Assembly: GCF_042646165.1 (NCBI RefSeq)
Contig: NZ_JBHRTC010000011.1
Strand: one strand, 5' to 3'
Length of the DNA stretch: 64,000 bases
DNA from: Microbaculum marinum
Lineage (GTDB): Bacteria; Pseudomonadota; Alphaproteobacteria; Rhizobiales; Tepidamorphaceae
Numbering within the stretch: the first letter of the stretch is position 1; every line of letters starts with the position of its first letter. The translations under genes and the position numbers were made by a program. Positions 7,495 through 15,427 of this stretch are shown here, piece after piece. The notes under the pieces are model-generated. The model searched no databases and was not told the DNA's origin. It worked only from the letters and a program-made list of their open reading frames with translations.

Positions 7495-7871
7495 CACCAT
7501 ACCCTTCCTGCGGTTCGAACGATGAACTCGGCAGCGACCCGGTCGCCGTCGTGGTAGGCGCCGAACAGAGCCAGGCAGACCAGCAGCGGGTCGATGCCGC
7601 GTCGCTCCCACCATTCGCGCTCGTTGTGCCGGTGCTGGTCCTGGTGGACGTCACCAGCGAGTGGGACCGTCCAACGGTCGTGCGGCTTCTCGCCCATGCC
7701 CGTCTCGCGCTTGCCGAGATGGAGCGCCGCATAGCGGACGTGGGCGGCCTCTACGGGGCGCCGGCCGGGGACGAGCGAGGGCAGGGACCGGATGAAGTCG
7801 AGATAGGGCTCCTGCTTGATCCGCGGTCGCTTCTGAGGCGCGGTGCGCTCGATGGGGACGATGCGGGTCAC
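7494..7871 (-). CDS. DUF968/HNH-like protein
   Basis: A 125-residue protein starting at GTG 7871, overlapping the DUF5131 stop by four bases. It shows VEAAHVRYA, GMGEKPHDRWTVPL, HQDQH and NEREWWERRGIDP, the layout of HNH-type DUF968 recombination/nuclease proteins. In many relatives cysteines flank these blocks (P-C-x-x-G and PLC-x-x-C/H). Here those positions are S, P, A and V (LPSLVPG, PLAGDVHQ), so the zinc knuckle appears lost while the catalytic histidines remain. It lies in the recombination operon. Confidence 0.6.
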   Translation of the reverse strand: MTRIVPIERTAPQKRPRIKQEPYLDFIRSLPSLVPGRRPVEAAHVRYAALHLGKRETGMGEKPHDRWTVPLAGDVHQDQHRHNEREWWERRGIDPLLVCLALFGAYHDGDRVAAEFIVRTAGRVW

Positions 7872-8857
7872 GACGGCATCTCCCGCCAGTCCCGCCCGTC
7901 CAGCAGCGCGCCGGCGGCCTTCTTGCCGAGGCGGATCATCTGGTATCCGTCGGCAAAGACGTGACTTATTGGGAGATGGCCGGGCTGGCCTTTTGCGGTG
8001 CACCACTCCCCCCACTGCTTGAAGAAGAACGGCACCTGTGCGGCGACACACTGGTCCCGCAGAGACCGCGCCCAGTCCGGATGCATCGGCCGCGCGCCGC
8101 GACCGGACTCGCCGCCGACGATCACCCAGTCGACGCTAGGCCTGCATGCCCCGCATTCCCCGGGTTTGTGCCACCAATCGCCGTCGATCGAGATGCACCT
8201 CCCCGCCGCGCCGATTGGACTTAGGTAGCGCGTCAGATCCACCGGCCCGAGCAGCGGCTCGGCGCTGACGAAGCGGACCGTTGCCGGCGTGGCGAGCAGG
8301 TCCGGGATCCGCTCGCCGGCCCGCTGCTGGTCCTCGACAGACACGCCGAGCCAGACGTTGGGGAGGTTCGATCCTCCGTAGTTGGCCAGCGTCTTTCCCG
8401 CGGGGATGTCAAACATCTGCTTTGCGCGATGCTCGATATGTCCCCAGCGGCCGAAGCCATCGTCAAAGGTGAAGTAGGAGCGCATCCTGGCCGAGCGCTT
8501 CGTCAGCACCTGGTAGGTATGCTGCGGCGTCATGGTCATGACGGCGAAGATCCGATCGATCCACTCGTCGGGCACGGCTTCGTGGAACAGATCGCCATGC
8601 GCGCAGACGAAGATCATGCGCGGCCGGCGCCAGCGCAGCGGCTGCGTCAGCCATTCCTCGTTGAGCCGCACCTCGCCGGTCCACACCGGCCCCGCCTTCG
8701 AGGGGCGCGTCAGGCCGGCCCGGCTCGGGTGCTCCCGCAGCCGCGTCCCGGCTAGCGTCATCGCGTAGCACTTCTTGCAGCCCGGCGAGACGACCGAGCA
8801 CCCCGTCACCGGGTTCCAGGTCGCGTCGGTCCACTCGATGCTCGAGACTTCAGCCAT
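7868..8857 (-). CDS. DUF5131 (phage Gp37/Gp68 family) three-Cys protein
   Basis: A 329-residue protein of the DUF5131/Gp37-Gp68 family. It begins with IEWTDATWNPVTGCSVVSPGCKKCYA, a C-x6-C-x2-C signature, and has RIFVCAHGDLFHE-like, TKRSARM, NVWLGVSVE, RFVSAEPLLGP, VIVGGESG and FFFKQWGEW blocks throughout. Family function is not established; the cysteine triad suggests a metal or cluster site. A 1-base overlap with the upstream stop supports ATG 8857, though GTG 8860 is possible. A second, shorter member is at 15428, so the prophage has two. Confidence 0.85.
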   Translation of the reverse strand: MAEVSSIEWTDATWNPVTGCSVVSPGCKKCYAMTLAGTRLREHPSRAGLTRPSKAGPVWTGEVRLNEEWLTQPLRWRRPRMIFVCAHGDLFHEAVPDEWIDRIFAVMTMTPQHTYQVLTKRSARMRSYFTFDDGFGRWGHIEHRAKQMFDIPAGKTLANYGGSNLPNVWLGVSVEDQQRAGERIPDLLATPATVRFVSAEPLLGPVDLTRYLSPIGAAGRCISIDGDWWHKPGECGACRPSVDWVIVGGESGRGARPMHPDWARSLRDQCVAAQVPFFFKQWGEWCTAKGQPGHLPISHVFADGYQMIRLGKKAAGALLDGRDWREMPS

Positions 8858-9093
8858 CACGCCGCAGCTCCCTCGATCGCCCGAACGACTTCACGGGCAT
8901 CGGCCAGCGCGGCCGCGACGACTGCCTCGTGTTCGCCGAGCTCGAGCGCGATGTCCGGGGTGTCCATCCCCGCCCGGAATCGGAAGAAGACCTCGACCTG
9001 GAAATGAACCCACGGCTTGGTGTGCCGGCGGCAGGCAATGTTCGCCTGGACCTCGGCCGCGCGGCGAAGCCGGCGAGCGCTGTTCCTGGTCAT
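8857..9093 (-). CDS. Small hypothetical phage protein
   Basis: A 78-residue protein, basic at its N-terminus (MTRNSARRLRRAAE) with a helical C-terminal half (DTPDIALELGEHEAVVAAALADAREVVRAIE). It resembles short HTH-like proteins but lacks a clear recognition helix. The start overlaps the methyltransferase stop as ATGA, so it belongs to the same coupled operon. No family recognised. Confidence 0.6.
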   Translation of the reverse strand: MTRNSARRLRRAAEVQANIACRRHTKPWVHFQVEVFFRFRAGMDTPDIALELGEHEAVVAAALADAREVVRAIEGAAA

Positions 9094-11177
9094 GCCGCAC
9101 CCGCCTGATCAACCGACAGGGCCACCGCGACATCCCTAACCCAGATCGGGGTGCTGGAGAGCATGAACGTCTCGCCCGCCCACGCCTGCAGGAGCGTGCG
9201 TCCCATGACGCCGGCGATCGCCTGCGCTGCCGGCGGCGGCACGGCGTTGCCGATGCGCTCGCGCCACGCGGAATCGGATTGGCCTTCGAGCTCCAGCGTC
9301 TCGTCGGCATCGACGAGGCCTTGCAGTGCGGCCAGCTCCAGCGTCGTGAAGGGGCGATGCCAGGTCCCGTCCAGCGCGCGGATGACCGCAAGGAGGCGAT
9401 CCGCCGGCGCCGGGAGCTGACAAGCATCCGGGTCAGATTGAGTTTCTGCGGAGGTTTCAGGGAACCGCGGATCGGCGACCGACCAGCGGCCGCGATCGTA
9501 CTTCGCATAGGCAGGCACCGCGCCGGCGGTCTCCTGCCACGACAGGACGCCGTAGTGACCACCGGTCTTGTAGTGCTCGCGCTCAGCTACCGCGCCGAAG
9601 GGGCGGGGATCTGCAATGCTGAGGGCGCCGCCGGCGACATGGCGCGCGCCGGTCGCCGTCTTCGTGTGCCGGCGCCAATCAGTCACCGCCAGAAGGTTCC
9701 GGTGCGCGCTGGCGGGATAGCCGGTGCGCGGATCGGCGAGCGCGAAGGCGCCGTTGCCGGTGGTCGAAGCAGCAATGACCGTTCCGGCCGGCTCGTCGAA
9801 CCTGGTGATGCGGTACTTGTTCTGCTTGTAGTCTTCGCGCGGGGCCGGGCGGGGATCGCTCACCGCCAACCCGCCGCCGGACCCGCCCGGCCCGGCAATC
9901 GCCGGCGAGGTCTCGCCGAACCGGACGATCCGAAACAGGTTGTTGAAGCGGGCGCCGGCGACTCGAGGGTCGGCCACGGCATTGGGCCCGCCGCCGACGA
10001 ACATCTTGCCCGTCACCACGCCGGAAGGCCGGTCCCAAGACCGGACGCCGATCTGGACCGATTTCGCGTGCCCGTCGACACGGGGATCCGCGACCGCGAA
10101 CCGTCCCTGTCCTGGCGAGCGCTGCGATGTGATCGTGGGCGCGGTCTGCGGCCAACCCGTCACTCCGCACCCGCCGCGGTCGCCCGAGGCTTCGGGTGCG
10201 CGGGGATCGGCGACGGAGAATGCGCCGGAAGCGGGCCAACCGTTGCTGGTGACCGTGCCGGCCACGTCCTCCCAGCGTCGGACGCCATATCCGCCGTTGT
10301 GCGGGGATGCGTCTGGCACGATGCCGAAGTCGCTCAGGAAACCGTCCTCGACCGCGAGCCGATTGAGAGACCGCCAGTCCGACCCGGCTTCGACGAAGGC
10401 GAGCCGCACCCAGGTCTTCCACTGTAGGCTCGGCATCCTGTGCATGGGCAGGATCGGCTCCGGTCCGGGCACCGGGAGCTTGCCGATGACGTCGCCGACG
10501 CCCTTCATCGAGCGCTTCTCGGGCTCGTGCAGGAAGGGCGGGATGCGCTCCTCGTGGCGGGCGACCAGGAGGAACCGCTTGCGGCTCTGCCCGAGCCCGC
10601 CGATCTCGCCGCAGTCGTGCTTGGTCTCCGCCACCGCGTAGCCGTAGTGGCGCAGCAGGGCGACGATCTGGTCGAGCAAGTGCCGGCCGCGCGACATGAT
10701 GCGCGGGACGTTCTCGAAGATGACGAGCTCGATCGGGTCGTCCTTGAACGCTTCGAGCGCCAGCCAGATGCCGCGCAGCGTGAGCCCGTTCAGGGCCGCG
10801 TACTTCGACGTCCTCGACTGCGCCTCGGGCAAGAGACCGGAGAAGCCCTTGCACGGCGCGGACAGAAACAGGATGTGGAGGTGATCGGCGAAGAACGCGC
10901 GGATGTCGTCCGGCGTCTGCTCGCGCCAGCCCGCCGGCGGCTCTTTCCCGTGGAAGGCCACGTACTGCTCACGCGAGAACAGGTCCAGGCATGCCGCCGG
11001 CGCCCGGGCCGCGCGTTCGAAATCCCGGCAGGCGGCGGAATCATTGTCGATCCCGCCTTTGCAGACGAAGCGGGCGACCATCGAGCCGACCCGGGCTTCG
11101 CCTTTGTTGAAGCCCTTCGCCCCGCCGCCGAGGCCGCAGAACAGGTGACCGTGGTTGATGTCGCGGACTTCTGTCAT
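9090..11177 (-). CDS. C5 cytosine DNA methyltransferase with seven-repeat recognition region
   Basis: A 695-residue protein with all expected C5-methyltransferase motifs: motif I FCGLGGG (13-19), motif IV PCKGFS with catalytic C109 (108-113), motif VI ENV (155-157), motif VIII QSRKR (197-201), motif IX-like LAALQG (615-620) and motif X GNAVPP (643-648). Between VIII and IX, where the target recognition domain lies, there are about seven copies of a 38-46 residue unit ending in (V/A/S)ADPR or SDPR. It transfers methyl from SAM to cytosine C5, probably to protect phage DNA. The ATG at 11177 overlaps the DUF1367 stop (ATGA). It is well beyond the usual 350-450 residues. Confidence 0.9.
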   Translation of the reverse strand: MTEVRDINHGHLFCGLGGGAKGFNKGEARVGSMVARFVCKGGIDNDSAACRDFERAARAPAACLDLFSREQYVAFHGKEPPAGWREQTPDDIRAFFADHLHILFLSAPCKGFSGLLPEAQSRTSKYAALNGLTLRGIWLALEAFKDDPIELVIFENVPRIMSRGRHLLDQIVALLRHYGYAVAETKHDCGEIGGLGQSRKRFLLVARHEERIPPFLHEPEKRSMKGVGDVIGKLPVPGPEPILPMHRMPSLQWKTWVRLAFVEAGSDWRSLNRLAVEDGFLSDFGIVPDASPHNGGYGVRRWEDVAGTVTSNGWPASGAFSVADPRAPEASGDRGGCGVTGWPQTAPTITSQRSPGQGRFAVADPRVDGHAKSVQIGVRSWDRPSGVVTGKMFVGGGPNAVADPRVAGARFNNLFRIVRFGETSPAIAGPGGSGGGLAVSDPRPAPREDYKQNKYRITRFDEPAGTVIAASTTGNGAFALADPRTGYPASAHRNLLAVTDWRRHTKTATGARHVAGGALSIADPRPFGAVAEREHYKTGGHYGVLSWQETAGAVPAYAKYDRGRWSVADPRFPETSAETQSDPDACQLPAPADRLLAVIRALDGTWHRPFTTLELAALQGLVDADETLELEGQSDSAWRERIGNAVPPPAAQAIAGVMGRTLLQAWAGETFMLSSTPIWVRDVAVALSVDQAGAA
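9465..10292 (-). repeat. Seven degenerate ADPR repeats in the methyltransferase
   Basis: The encoded unit is roughly (Y/F)-x-V-x-x-W/F-x-x-x-A-x-T-(V/I)-x...G-x-(F/A)-x-V-A-D-P-R. ADPR/SDPR motifs end at residues 326, 366, 405, 443, 484, 525 and 571 of the methyltransferase, giving spacings of 38-46 residues. Copies differ strongly between the fixed positions, as expected if each unit recognises something different. Confidence 0.8.
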
Positions 11178-11647
11178 GCCGCCGCTCCGAAGCGGTCCGC
11201 ATGCTCGCGCGCGCGCTGACCGAGATCCCCGTCGACAAGCGCGGCAATCTCGTTGCGCAGCTGCAACTCGTCGCCGTCGATCAGTCGGTCGAAAACGAGA
11301 TAGATGACGCGGTCCCACCAGCGGGCGAATGCGTCCTGAGGCATGGATTCGAAGTTGATCGACCGGGGCACGTAGTAGACGCGCCCGTTCGGTCCGACGA
11401 CCTGGTCGACGTGGCCGGTCCCGAGCTTTGCCCAGGTCAGGAAGCTGTCGACGTCGCCTTCCCAGACGCCCGCCTCGGCGAGCTTCTTGTAGAGGACGAA
11501 CAGCATGCGGTGATGGCGAACGTTCCGCGCGGCGTGAACGTGCACCATCACCTGTTTGCCGTCCTGCAACGCCGACAAAATATCGCGGCCGTCGTCGTCG
11601 CGGGGGATTAGGGTGCCGCCATGTTTTATGAATGCAGCTTTTGTCAC
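11174..11647 (-). CDS. DUF1367 family phage protein
   Basis: A 157-residue protein starting at GTG 11647, overlapping the RecT stop by one base (TAGTG). It has the DUF1367 pattern: KHGGTLIPRDDDGRDILSALQDGKQVMVHVHAARNVRHHRMLFVLYKKLAEAG, then KLGTGHVDQVV and YYVPRSINFESM. Family members lie in recombination modules of lambdoid and other phages, but their biochemical role is not known. Its position between RecT and the methyltransferase fits. Confidence 0.8.
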   Translation of the reverse strand: MTKAAFIKHGGTLIPRDDDGRDILSALQDGKQVMVHVHAARNVRHHRMLFVLYKKLAEAGVWEGDVDSFLTWAKLGTGHVDQVVGPNGRVYYVPRSINFESMPQDAFARWWDRVIYLVFDRLIDGDELQLRNEIAALVDGDLGQRAREHADRFGAAA

Positions 11648-12783
11648 TATTCTACCCGCTGCAGGTGATTTTTGTATTGCTTGTTCAGCCTGTCCTTGTC
11701 GGCCGGGAAGTAGATTTCACCGCTCTCGATCGCGGGCTCGACCGTGCAGGCCCAGACCTCGTTGACGCCGTCCCTGTCGGTCTGCGCCAGGTATTGGGCC
11801 TCGACATCCTCGTAGAACTGGTCCGGGTTGACCGGCTCCCGATCCCCGGCGTCGGGTTGGTCGGCGGCGGAACTTTCGGACGTGGCGGGAGCGCTGGGGG
11901 GCGGCGCCTCGTCCTCTGGTTCCGCCGCCTGGCCGGCCGCCTCGCCGGTCGGGGCCGGATCCTGTTGCTTTGCATCCACCGGGGGCGGGCTCGGTGGGGA
12001 AGGGGGCGACGGTGGCGATAGTCGGCCCGTCGGCGCGGTAGCGATCGCGCGCAATTCGCTGTGCTCAGCCGCGTCCTCGATCCGGATTGCTTCGGCCAGT
12101 TCAGGCGATTGCGGTACGCGCTTGCAGAGGCGACGAATGACAGTCTTCTTCGCCATTTCGACCTCGTCGGTGCCCCATGGCGTCGACTTGATCTTTCCGG
12201 CTTGAAACGCCTTCCAGCCGTCCGAGCGGTCGCGGATGCCGTGCACCTGCACGACCGTCATCGGTTCGAAGTCCGTTTCACCGTCCGTGTACTTGACCAC
12301 GGCGTAGTAGCCGACGATCGATCCGCGCTGGCCGAAGATGTCCGGCTCGTGCTCCAGCGCCTTGTGGTCGCCGAGGACGCAGCGGAAACGGTCGCCGTCG
12401 TAGACCTCGTGGGCGTAGATCATCTTGATCTCGCCTGACTGGCGGCCGAGCTTTACCAGCCCGCGATAGCCGATACGGAGTTGCGGCTCCTTGCGCCTGG
12501 CCTTGCCGTTCCAGCCCGCTATCAGGTACGCCTCGCCAAGCTGCGGATCGAGGTAGAGGCCCAGCGCCGCAGCCTTGGAGACCTCCCGAAAGACGAGGCG
12601 CGGATCCAGGTCCATCAGTTCCGGATTGGCCATGAGCGCATTGACGAGATTGCGCTCGAATACCTCCGGCCGGACGTGCACGGGCAGCGACGTGTAGAGA
12701 TCCCGCGCCCGCTCCGGCGGGAGGACTTCCATGCGGAAGGCTTCCAACTTGGTCGGCTTCTCGATGGTGGCGGCTTGGTTCAT
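11647..12783 (-). CDS. recT: RecT family single-strand annealing protein
   Basis: A 378-residue protein starting at ATG 12783, overlapping the small membrane-protein stop by one base. Residues about 25-245 match RecT: NALMANPELMDLDPRLVFREVSKAAALGLYLDPQLGEAYLI, PQLRIGYRGLVKLGRQSGEI, EPDIFGQRGSIVGYYAVV and STPWGTDEVEMAKKTVIRRLCK. RecT anneals complementary strands for phage recombination. A proline/serine-rich linker (about 255-320) leads to a short C-terminal domain. No obvious exonuclease partner gene is adjacent; the 13185 gene or the DUF968-like protein may act with it. Confidence 0.9.
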   Translation of the reverse strand: MNQAATIEKPTKLEAFRMEVLPPERARDLYTSLPVHVRPEVFERNLVNALMANPELMDLDPRLVFREVSKAAALGLYLDPQLGEAYLIAGWNGKARRKEPQLRIGYRGLVKLGRQSGEIKMIYAHEVYDGDRFRCVLGDHKALEHEPDIFGQRGSIVGYYAVVKYTDGETDFEPMTVVQVHGIRDRSDGWKAFQAGKIKSTPWGTDEVEMAKKTVIRRLCKRVPQSPELAEAIRIEDAAEHSELRAIATAPTGRLSPPSPPSPPSPPPVDAKQQDPAPTGEAAGQAAEPEDEAPPPSAPATSESSAADQPDAGDREPVNPDQFYEDVEAQYLAQTDRDGVNEVWACTVEPAIESGEIYFPADKDRLNKQYKNHLQRVE

Positions 12784-12962
12784 TACCAATGCTCCGGATG
12801 GATCGACTTCGCGCGCCATGCGCGGCGGATCTGTTCCAATTCCTCGAGGATGTCGCAGTGGACGTAGAGGGGGATGCGCTTCACTTCGCGCCACACGCGA
12901 GCAACAATCGTCCAGGCAATGGCAATTGGCGCGACGATGAGGATGACGATGCGCGCTGCCAT
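12783..12962 (-). CDS. Small single-pass membrane protein
   Basis: A 59-residue protein with one transmembrane segment at the N-terminus (ARIVILIVAPIAIAWTIVA) and a basic, amphipathic cytoplasmic tail (WREVKRIPLYVHCDILEELEQIRRAWRAK). Starts overlap the stop of the preceding gene, with ATG 12962 or GTG 12965 possible. Nothing suggests a lysis role here because it sits in the early recombination operon. Function unknown. Confidence 0.6.
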   Translation of the reverse strand: MAARIVILIVAPIAIAWTIVARVWREVKRIPLYVHCDILEELEQIRRAWRAKSIHPEHW

Positions 12963-13183
12963 CACGTTTCCTCGCTCGGCTCCGGTTCGGCGATGCGCAG
13001 CAGGAATTTTTCGGCGCGATCGGACCCGTTCTTGATCTCGACGATCTCAACGGTGGTCTCGCCGCGTCTGGTCTCGACGATGACCTTCTGACCGACTTCA
13101 ACCGGAAAGGGTGCGAAGTAGTCGTAGGTCTTGTCGCTCCACTTGAACTTGACGGCGGCAACCCTGGGCGATGCATCTGTCAT
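12962..13183 (-). CDS. Small beta-rich phage protein
   Basis: A 73-residue protein starting at ATG 13183, two bases after the upstream stop. The sequence (VKFKWSDKTYDYFAPFPVEVGQKVIVETRRGETTVEIVEIKNGSDRAEKFLLRI) suggests a small SH3-like or beta-barrel fold found in many phage early operons. It may bind nucleic acid or a partner protein, but no function is established. Confidence 0.6.
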   Translation of the reverse strand: MTDASPRVAAVKFKWSDKTYDYFAPFPVEVGQKVIVETRRGETTVEIVEIKNGSDRAEKFLLRIAEPEPSEET

Positions 13184-13184
13184 G

Positions 13185-14120
13185 TCAGGCGACCTTTCGC
13201 TGTTCTTCCACGGAGACGCCGGGCACCTCGTAGCCGGCATCGACGGCGCGCTGGGCGAGCTTGCCGATGAGCTCCACCAGTTCTTTGTGGGACTTGAGGA
13301 AGCGGTAGGCGGCATCCTGGTCGGTCACGGTCGCCACTTTCACGACCCGCACCGATGCGGCCTTGCCGTAGCCGCCACGAATCTGCGTGGTCGGTGCCGG
13401 CTCCGGTTCCGGTGTGGGCGCCGGTGCGGGGGCCGGCTGACCTTCCGCCGTGGCCTTGGCGGCTTCCTCCTCGCGCTTCCGCAGTTCCTCTTCAGCCTTG
13501 CGACGGGCTTCGTCGGCCGCGCGGGCCTTGCGTGTCTCGTGGGCGCTGAGGGCGCCGGCGATAACGTCGGCGGCGGTCTTCGCCGCCTTGACCAGCGGCA
13601 TCCATTCGCCGTCGATCGACTTGCCGGCATCGAGGTGGGGTTGCTTCAGCGCGGCCCGTTTCTTGTCCGCCGCGCGCGCCAGTTCGTTCAGCCGAGACCG
13701 AAGGGATTGAGCCTTCTTTGCCGTCTCGTCGTCCTTGATCTCGGCATATGCGCCGGCGCCTGCCTTTGCGCTTTCGATCTGGTCGCGCAGCGCCTCGATG
13801 TCATCATCGGCGGGCGGCATGTTGTCGCCGATCGACGGATCTGCGTCCGGCCAGCGGCCGGTGCTCTCCCATGCCCGATAGGCTTCCTCGGTGACCGGGT
13901 TGCTCGCAACCCAGGTCCAAAGCGTGTCCGGATCGGTTGCCTTGCCGTCGACGGTGGCGATGATCTCCCCGGTCTCGGGGTCGGGGAATATCGCTGCCCC
14001 GACGAACGGTCCGCCCTTGAACTTCCGCTTGCGATAGAATCCGAGCTGAGGGTCTCCGTCGTGGATCGGCCCGGGCTTGCCGGCGAGGGCGTTGCGCCAC
14101 CATTCATAGGCGTCGGCCAT
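13185..14120 (-). CDS. Coiled-coil phage protein of the recombination operon
   Basis: A 311-residue protein. Residues 1-100 form a globular acidic part (EWWRNALAGKPGPIHDGDPQLGFYRKR..). A long helical/coiled-coil stretch (about 105-225) has many alanine, glutamate and lysine residues, followed by a proline-rich linker. The C-terminal segment (VVKVATVTDQDAAYRFLKSHKELVELIGKLAQRAVDAGYEVPGV) resembles the ending of DUF1351/Gp157-like recombination accessory proteins. Its place just upstream of recT supports a role in recombination. No catalytic motif seen. Confidence 0.55.
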   Translation of the reverse strand: MADAYEWWRNALAGKPGPIHDGDPQLGFYRKRKFKGGPFVGAAIFPDPETGEIIATVDGKATDPDTLWTWVASNPVTEEAYRAWESTGRWPDADPSIGDNMPPADDDIEALRDQIESAKAGAGAYAEIKDDETAKKAQSLRSRLNELARAADKKRAALKQPHLDAGKSIDGEWMPLVKAAKTAADVIAGALSAHETRKARAADEARRKAEEELRKREEEAAKATAEGQPAPAPAPTPEPEPAPTTQIRGGYGKAASVRVVKVATVTDQDAAYRFLKSHKELVELIGKLAQRAVDAGYEVPGVSVEEQRKVA

Positions 14121-14129
14121 ATCGTGCTC

Positions 14130-14225
14130 CTACGGGTTGATTGCTGCGCTGATGGCGATGACGAGGGCCGGCATGATCACGAACAGCACCGCGATCTCCG
14201 CGAGAATGCGGAGGATGCGGTTCAC
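14130..14225 (-). CDS. 31-residue membrane peptide
   Basis: A tiny ORF starting at GTG 14225, overlapping the preceding stop by four bases (GTGA), and ending at TAG 14130. The peptide begins MNRILRILAEIAV and is almost wholly one transmembrane helix (IAVLFVIMPALVIAISAAI). The coupled start is the main evidence that it is expressed. Function unknown. Confidence 0.5.
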   Translation of the reverse strand: MNRILRILAEIAVLFVIMPALVIAISAAINP

Positions 14226-14557
14226 GATCTGTCCCCCAACTTCGCGATACGGTCGCCGAGCGCGCCGACGGCGGTCCGGGTATGTTCGTTCTCCAGGTCC
14301 GCGACCCTCTGACCGATCGCGAGGCTCGGGCGATCACCGCCGGCCAAGAACGCGCGCATGTCGGCATCGGCCCGCGATGCATCATTGGAGACGTCGGTGG
14401 CTGGCATTCCCGTCGTGAACAGGTACCGGCGAAGGGCGATCAGAACCTTCGTGCGGTTGGCGTCGGTCGGCGCTTTCAGGAATCGCTCGCGGGCGACCTG
14501 ATAGTCGGCGAAGGTCTCGGCCTCGGTCTGGTCCGTGATCGGCGACGCAGCGGTCAT
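14222..14557 (-). CDS. Hypothetical helical phage protein
   Basis: A 111-residue protein starting at ATG 14557 in a TGATG overlap. The sequence is helical and charged (FADYQVARERFLKAPTDANRTKVLIALRRYLFTTGM ... LAIGQRVADLENEHTRTAVGALGDRIAKLG), ending in a short coiled coil. No family recognised; part of the coupled early-left operon. Confidence 0.55.
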   Translation of the reverse strand: MTAASPITDQTEAETFADYQVARERFLKAPTDANRTKVLIALRRYLFTTGMPATDVSNDASRADADMRAFLAGGDRPSLAIGQRVADLENEHTRTAVGALGDRIAKLGDRS

Positions 14558-14772
14558 CACGCCGCCTCGTCCGCACCGTGGCGCGCCGTCCCGATGTCTC
14601 GGAAATCCGCGCTGCGGCGGAGGGCGGTCAGGTCGACGGTCTCGCCGAAGCAGTGGATCTCCAACGTGGCGCCGTCGGCGCAGGTGATCCGCAACGTCCG
14701 CGAACCGCGATTGGTCACGAACTCCCGGCACAGTTCGACGCTGGTCACGTCATGGAGGGTCACGCTGATCAT
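14557..14772 (-). CDS. Hypothetical small phage protein
   Basis: A 71-residue protein (MISVTLHDVTSVELCREFV...RTLRITCADGATLEIHCFGETVDLTAL) predicted to be mainly beta strand. Its ATG overlaps the stop of the 50-residue ORF upstream (ATGA) and its own stop overlaps the next start. No family recognised. Confidence 0.55.
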   Translation of the reverse strand: MISVTLHDVTSVELCREFVTNRGSRTLRITCADGATLEIHCFGETVDLTALRRSADFRDIGTARHGADEAA

Positions 14773-14921
14773 TGGGAAAGGCTCCTCAGTTCCTCGGCCT
14801 TGGCGTCCAGCTGATCAAGCAGCGACGCGAGGTTGAGCCGGATCACGGCGAGATCGATCAGGATGCAGGCGCGCATAAGCGCCGCGTCGAGGGAGCGAAG
14901 GGTGGGGGTCGGTTCGATCAC
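14769..14921 (-). CDS. 50-residue helical protein
   Basis: Starts at GTG 14921 with a GTGA overlap with the upstream stop and ends at TGA 14769 overlapping the next ATG. The peptide (starts MIEPTPTLRSLDAALMRACI, ends LDAKAEELRSLSQ) is one amphipathic helix with leucine heptads. Coupling on both sides supports it as a real gene. Function unknown. Confidence 0.5.
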   Translation of the reverse strand: MIEPTPTLRSLDAALMRACILIDLAVIRLNLASLLDQLDAKAEELRSLSQ

Positions 14922-15259
14922 GCCGCGGCCCTCCGGGGGCGCGCCCGAAGCGCCTCGAGGCGAACCTGGACGTAGGCCTGCTTGAGCGCAGTCAGGCGGT
15001 TGAGGTCGGCGGACCAGTGACCGGCGCGGCAGCGCTTGCGCTCGCTCTCCTTGAGCGTGCGAATGCGGGCGATCAGGTCCGCGCGACCGGCGGCGGCAAT
15101 TCTGTCATCGGACCAGCCGATCAGGTACGCGAGCCGCCACGCTTCCATGGCCGGAGCCCGCTTGACCGTCTCCACGCTGATCTCGGTGGCGCGGGCCTCC
15201 ATCGCTCGGAAGGCCGCTTCCAGCGCGGGGTTCGGGTGAGGGGTCACTTCCATCTCCAT
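14918..15259 (-). CDS. First gene of the leftward early operon, unknown function
   Basis: A 113-residue protein if started at ATG 15259. An in-frame ATG at 15298 lies inside the operator and upstream of the expected transcript start, so it is unlikely; 15253 is also possible. The sequence is helical and basic: EAAFRAMEARATEISVETVKRAPAMEAWRLAYLIGW, then LIARIRTLKESERKRCRAGHW. Its position right behind the operator-controlled promoter makes it the first product of the left operon, the place of anti-repressor or regulator genes in other phages. Confidence 0.5.
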   Translation of the reverse strand: MEMEVTPHPNPALEAAFRAMEARATEISVETVKRAPAMEAWRLAYLIGWSDDRIAAAGRADLIARIRTLKESERKRCRAGHWSADLNRLTALKQAYVQVRLEALRARPRRAAA

Positions 15260-15288
15260 CTTTCGGCGATGCGTCGGTTGATGGAGAG

Positions 15289-15339
15289 ATATTGCCATAT
15301 GGCAAATAAATTGACAACTAGAAAAATGCCAAATGGCAA
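15289..15339 (-). promoter_or_regulatory. Leftward early promoter with two repressor operators
   Basis: On the minus strand TTGTCA (15312-15317), 17 bases and CAATAT (15289-15294) form a promoter for the 15259-14130 operon. Operator A, TTGCCATATGGCAA (15292-15305), is a perfect palindrome lying across the spacer and -10. Operator B, ATGCCAAATGGCAA (15326-15339), lies upstream. The plus strand has TTGACA at 15311-15316, which may serve the divergent DUF5131 gene. The same operator pattern is found at 17835-17906. Confidence 0.75.
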
Positions 15340-15427
15340 ATTAACTGCTACATCCGTCCTCCCGCGTGGTGCGGGGACTTTCCTTTCGCCGGAAATGGCA
15401 CCACTTTCCCTCGACGGAGGATTTTCA

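Noticed and set aside
8775..10427. 550-codon plus-strand frame opposite the C5 methyltransferase
   Set aside because: No family features; its length comes from the repeat-rich methylase gene on the other strand, which has all catalytic motifs.
15260..15298. ATG at 15298 as start of the first early-left gene
   Set aside because: It lies inside the repressor operator and upstream of the predicted transcript start; ATG 15259 or 15253 is more likely.
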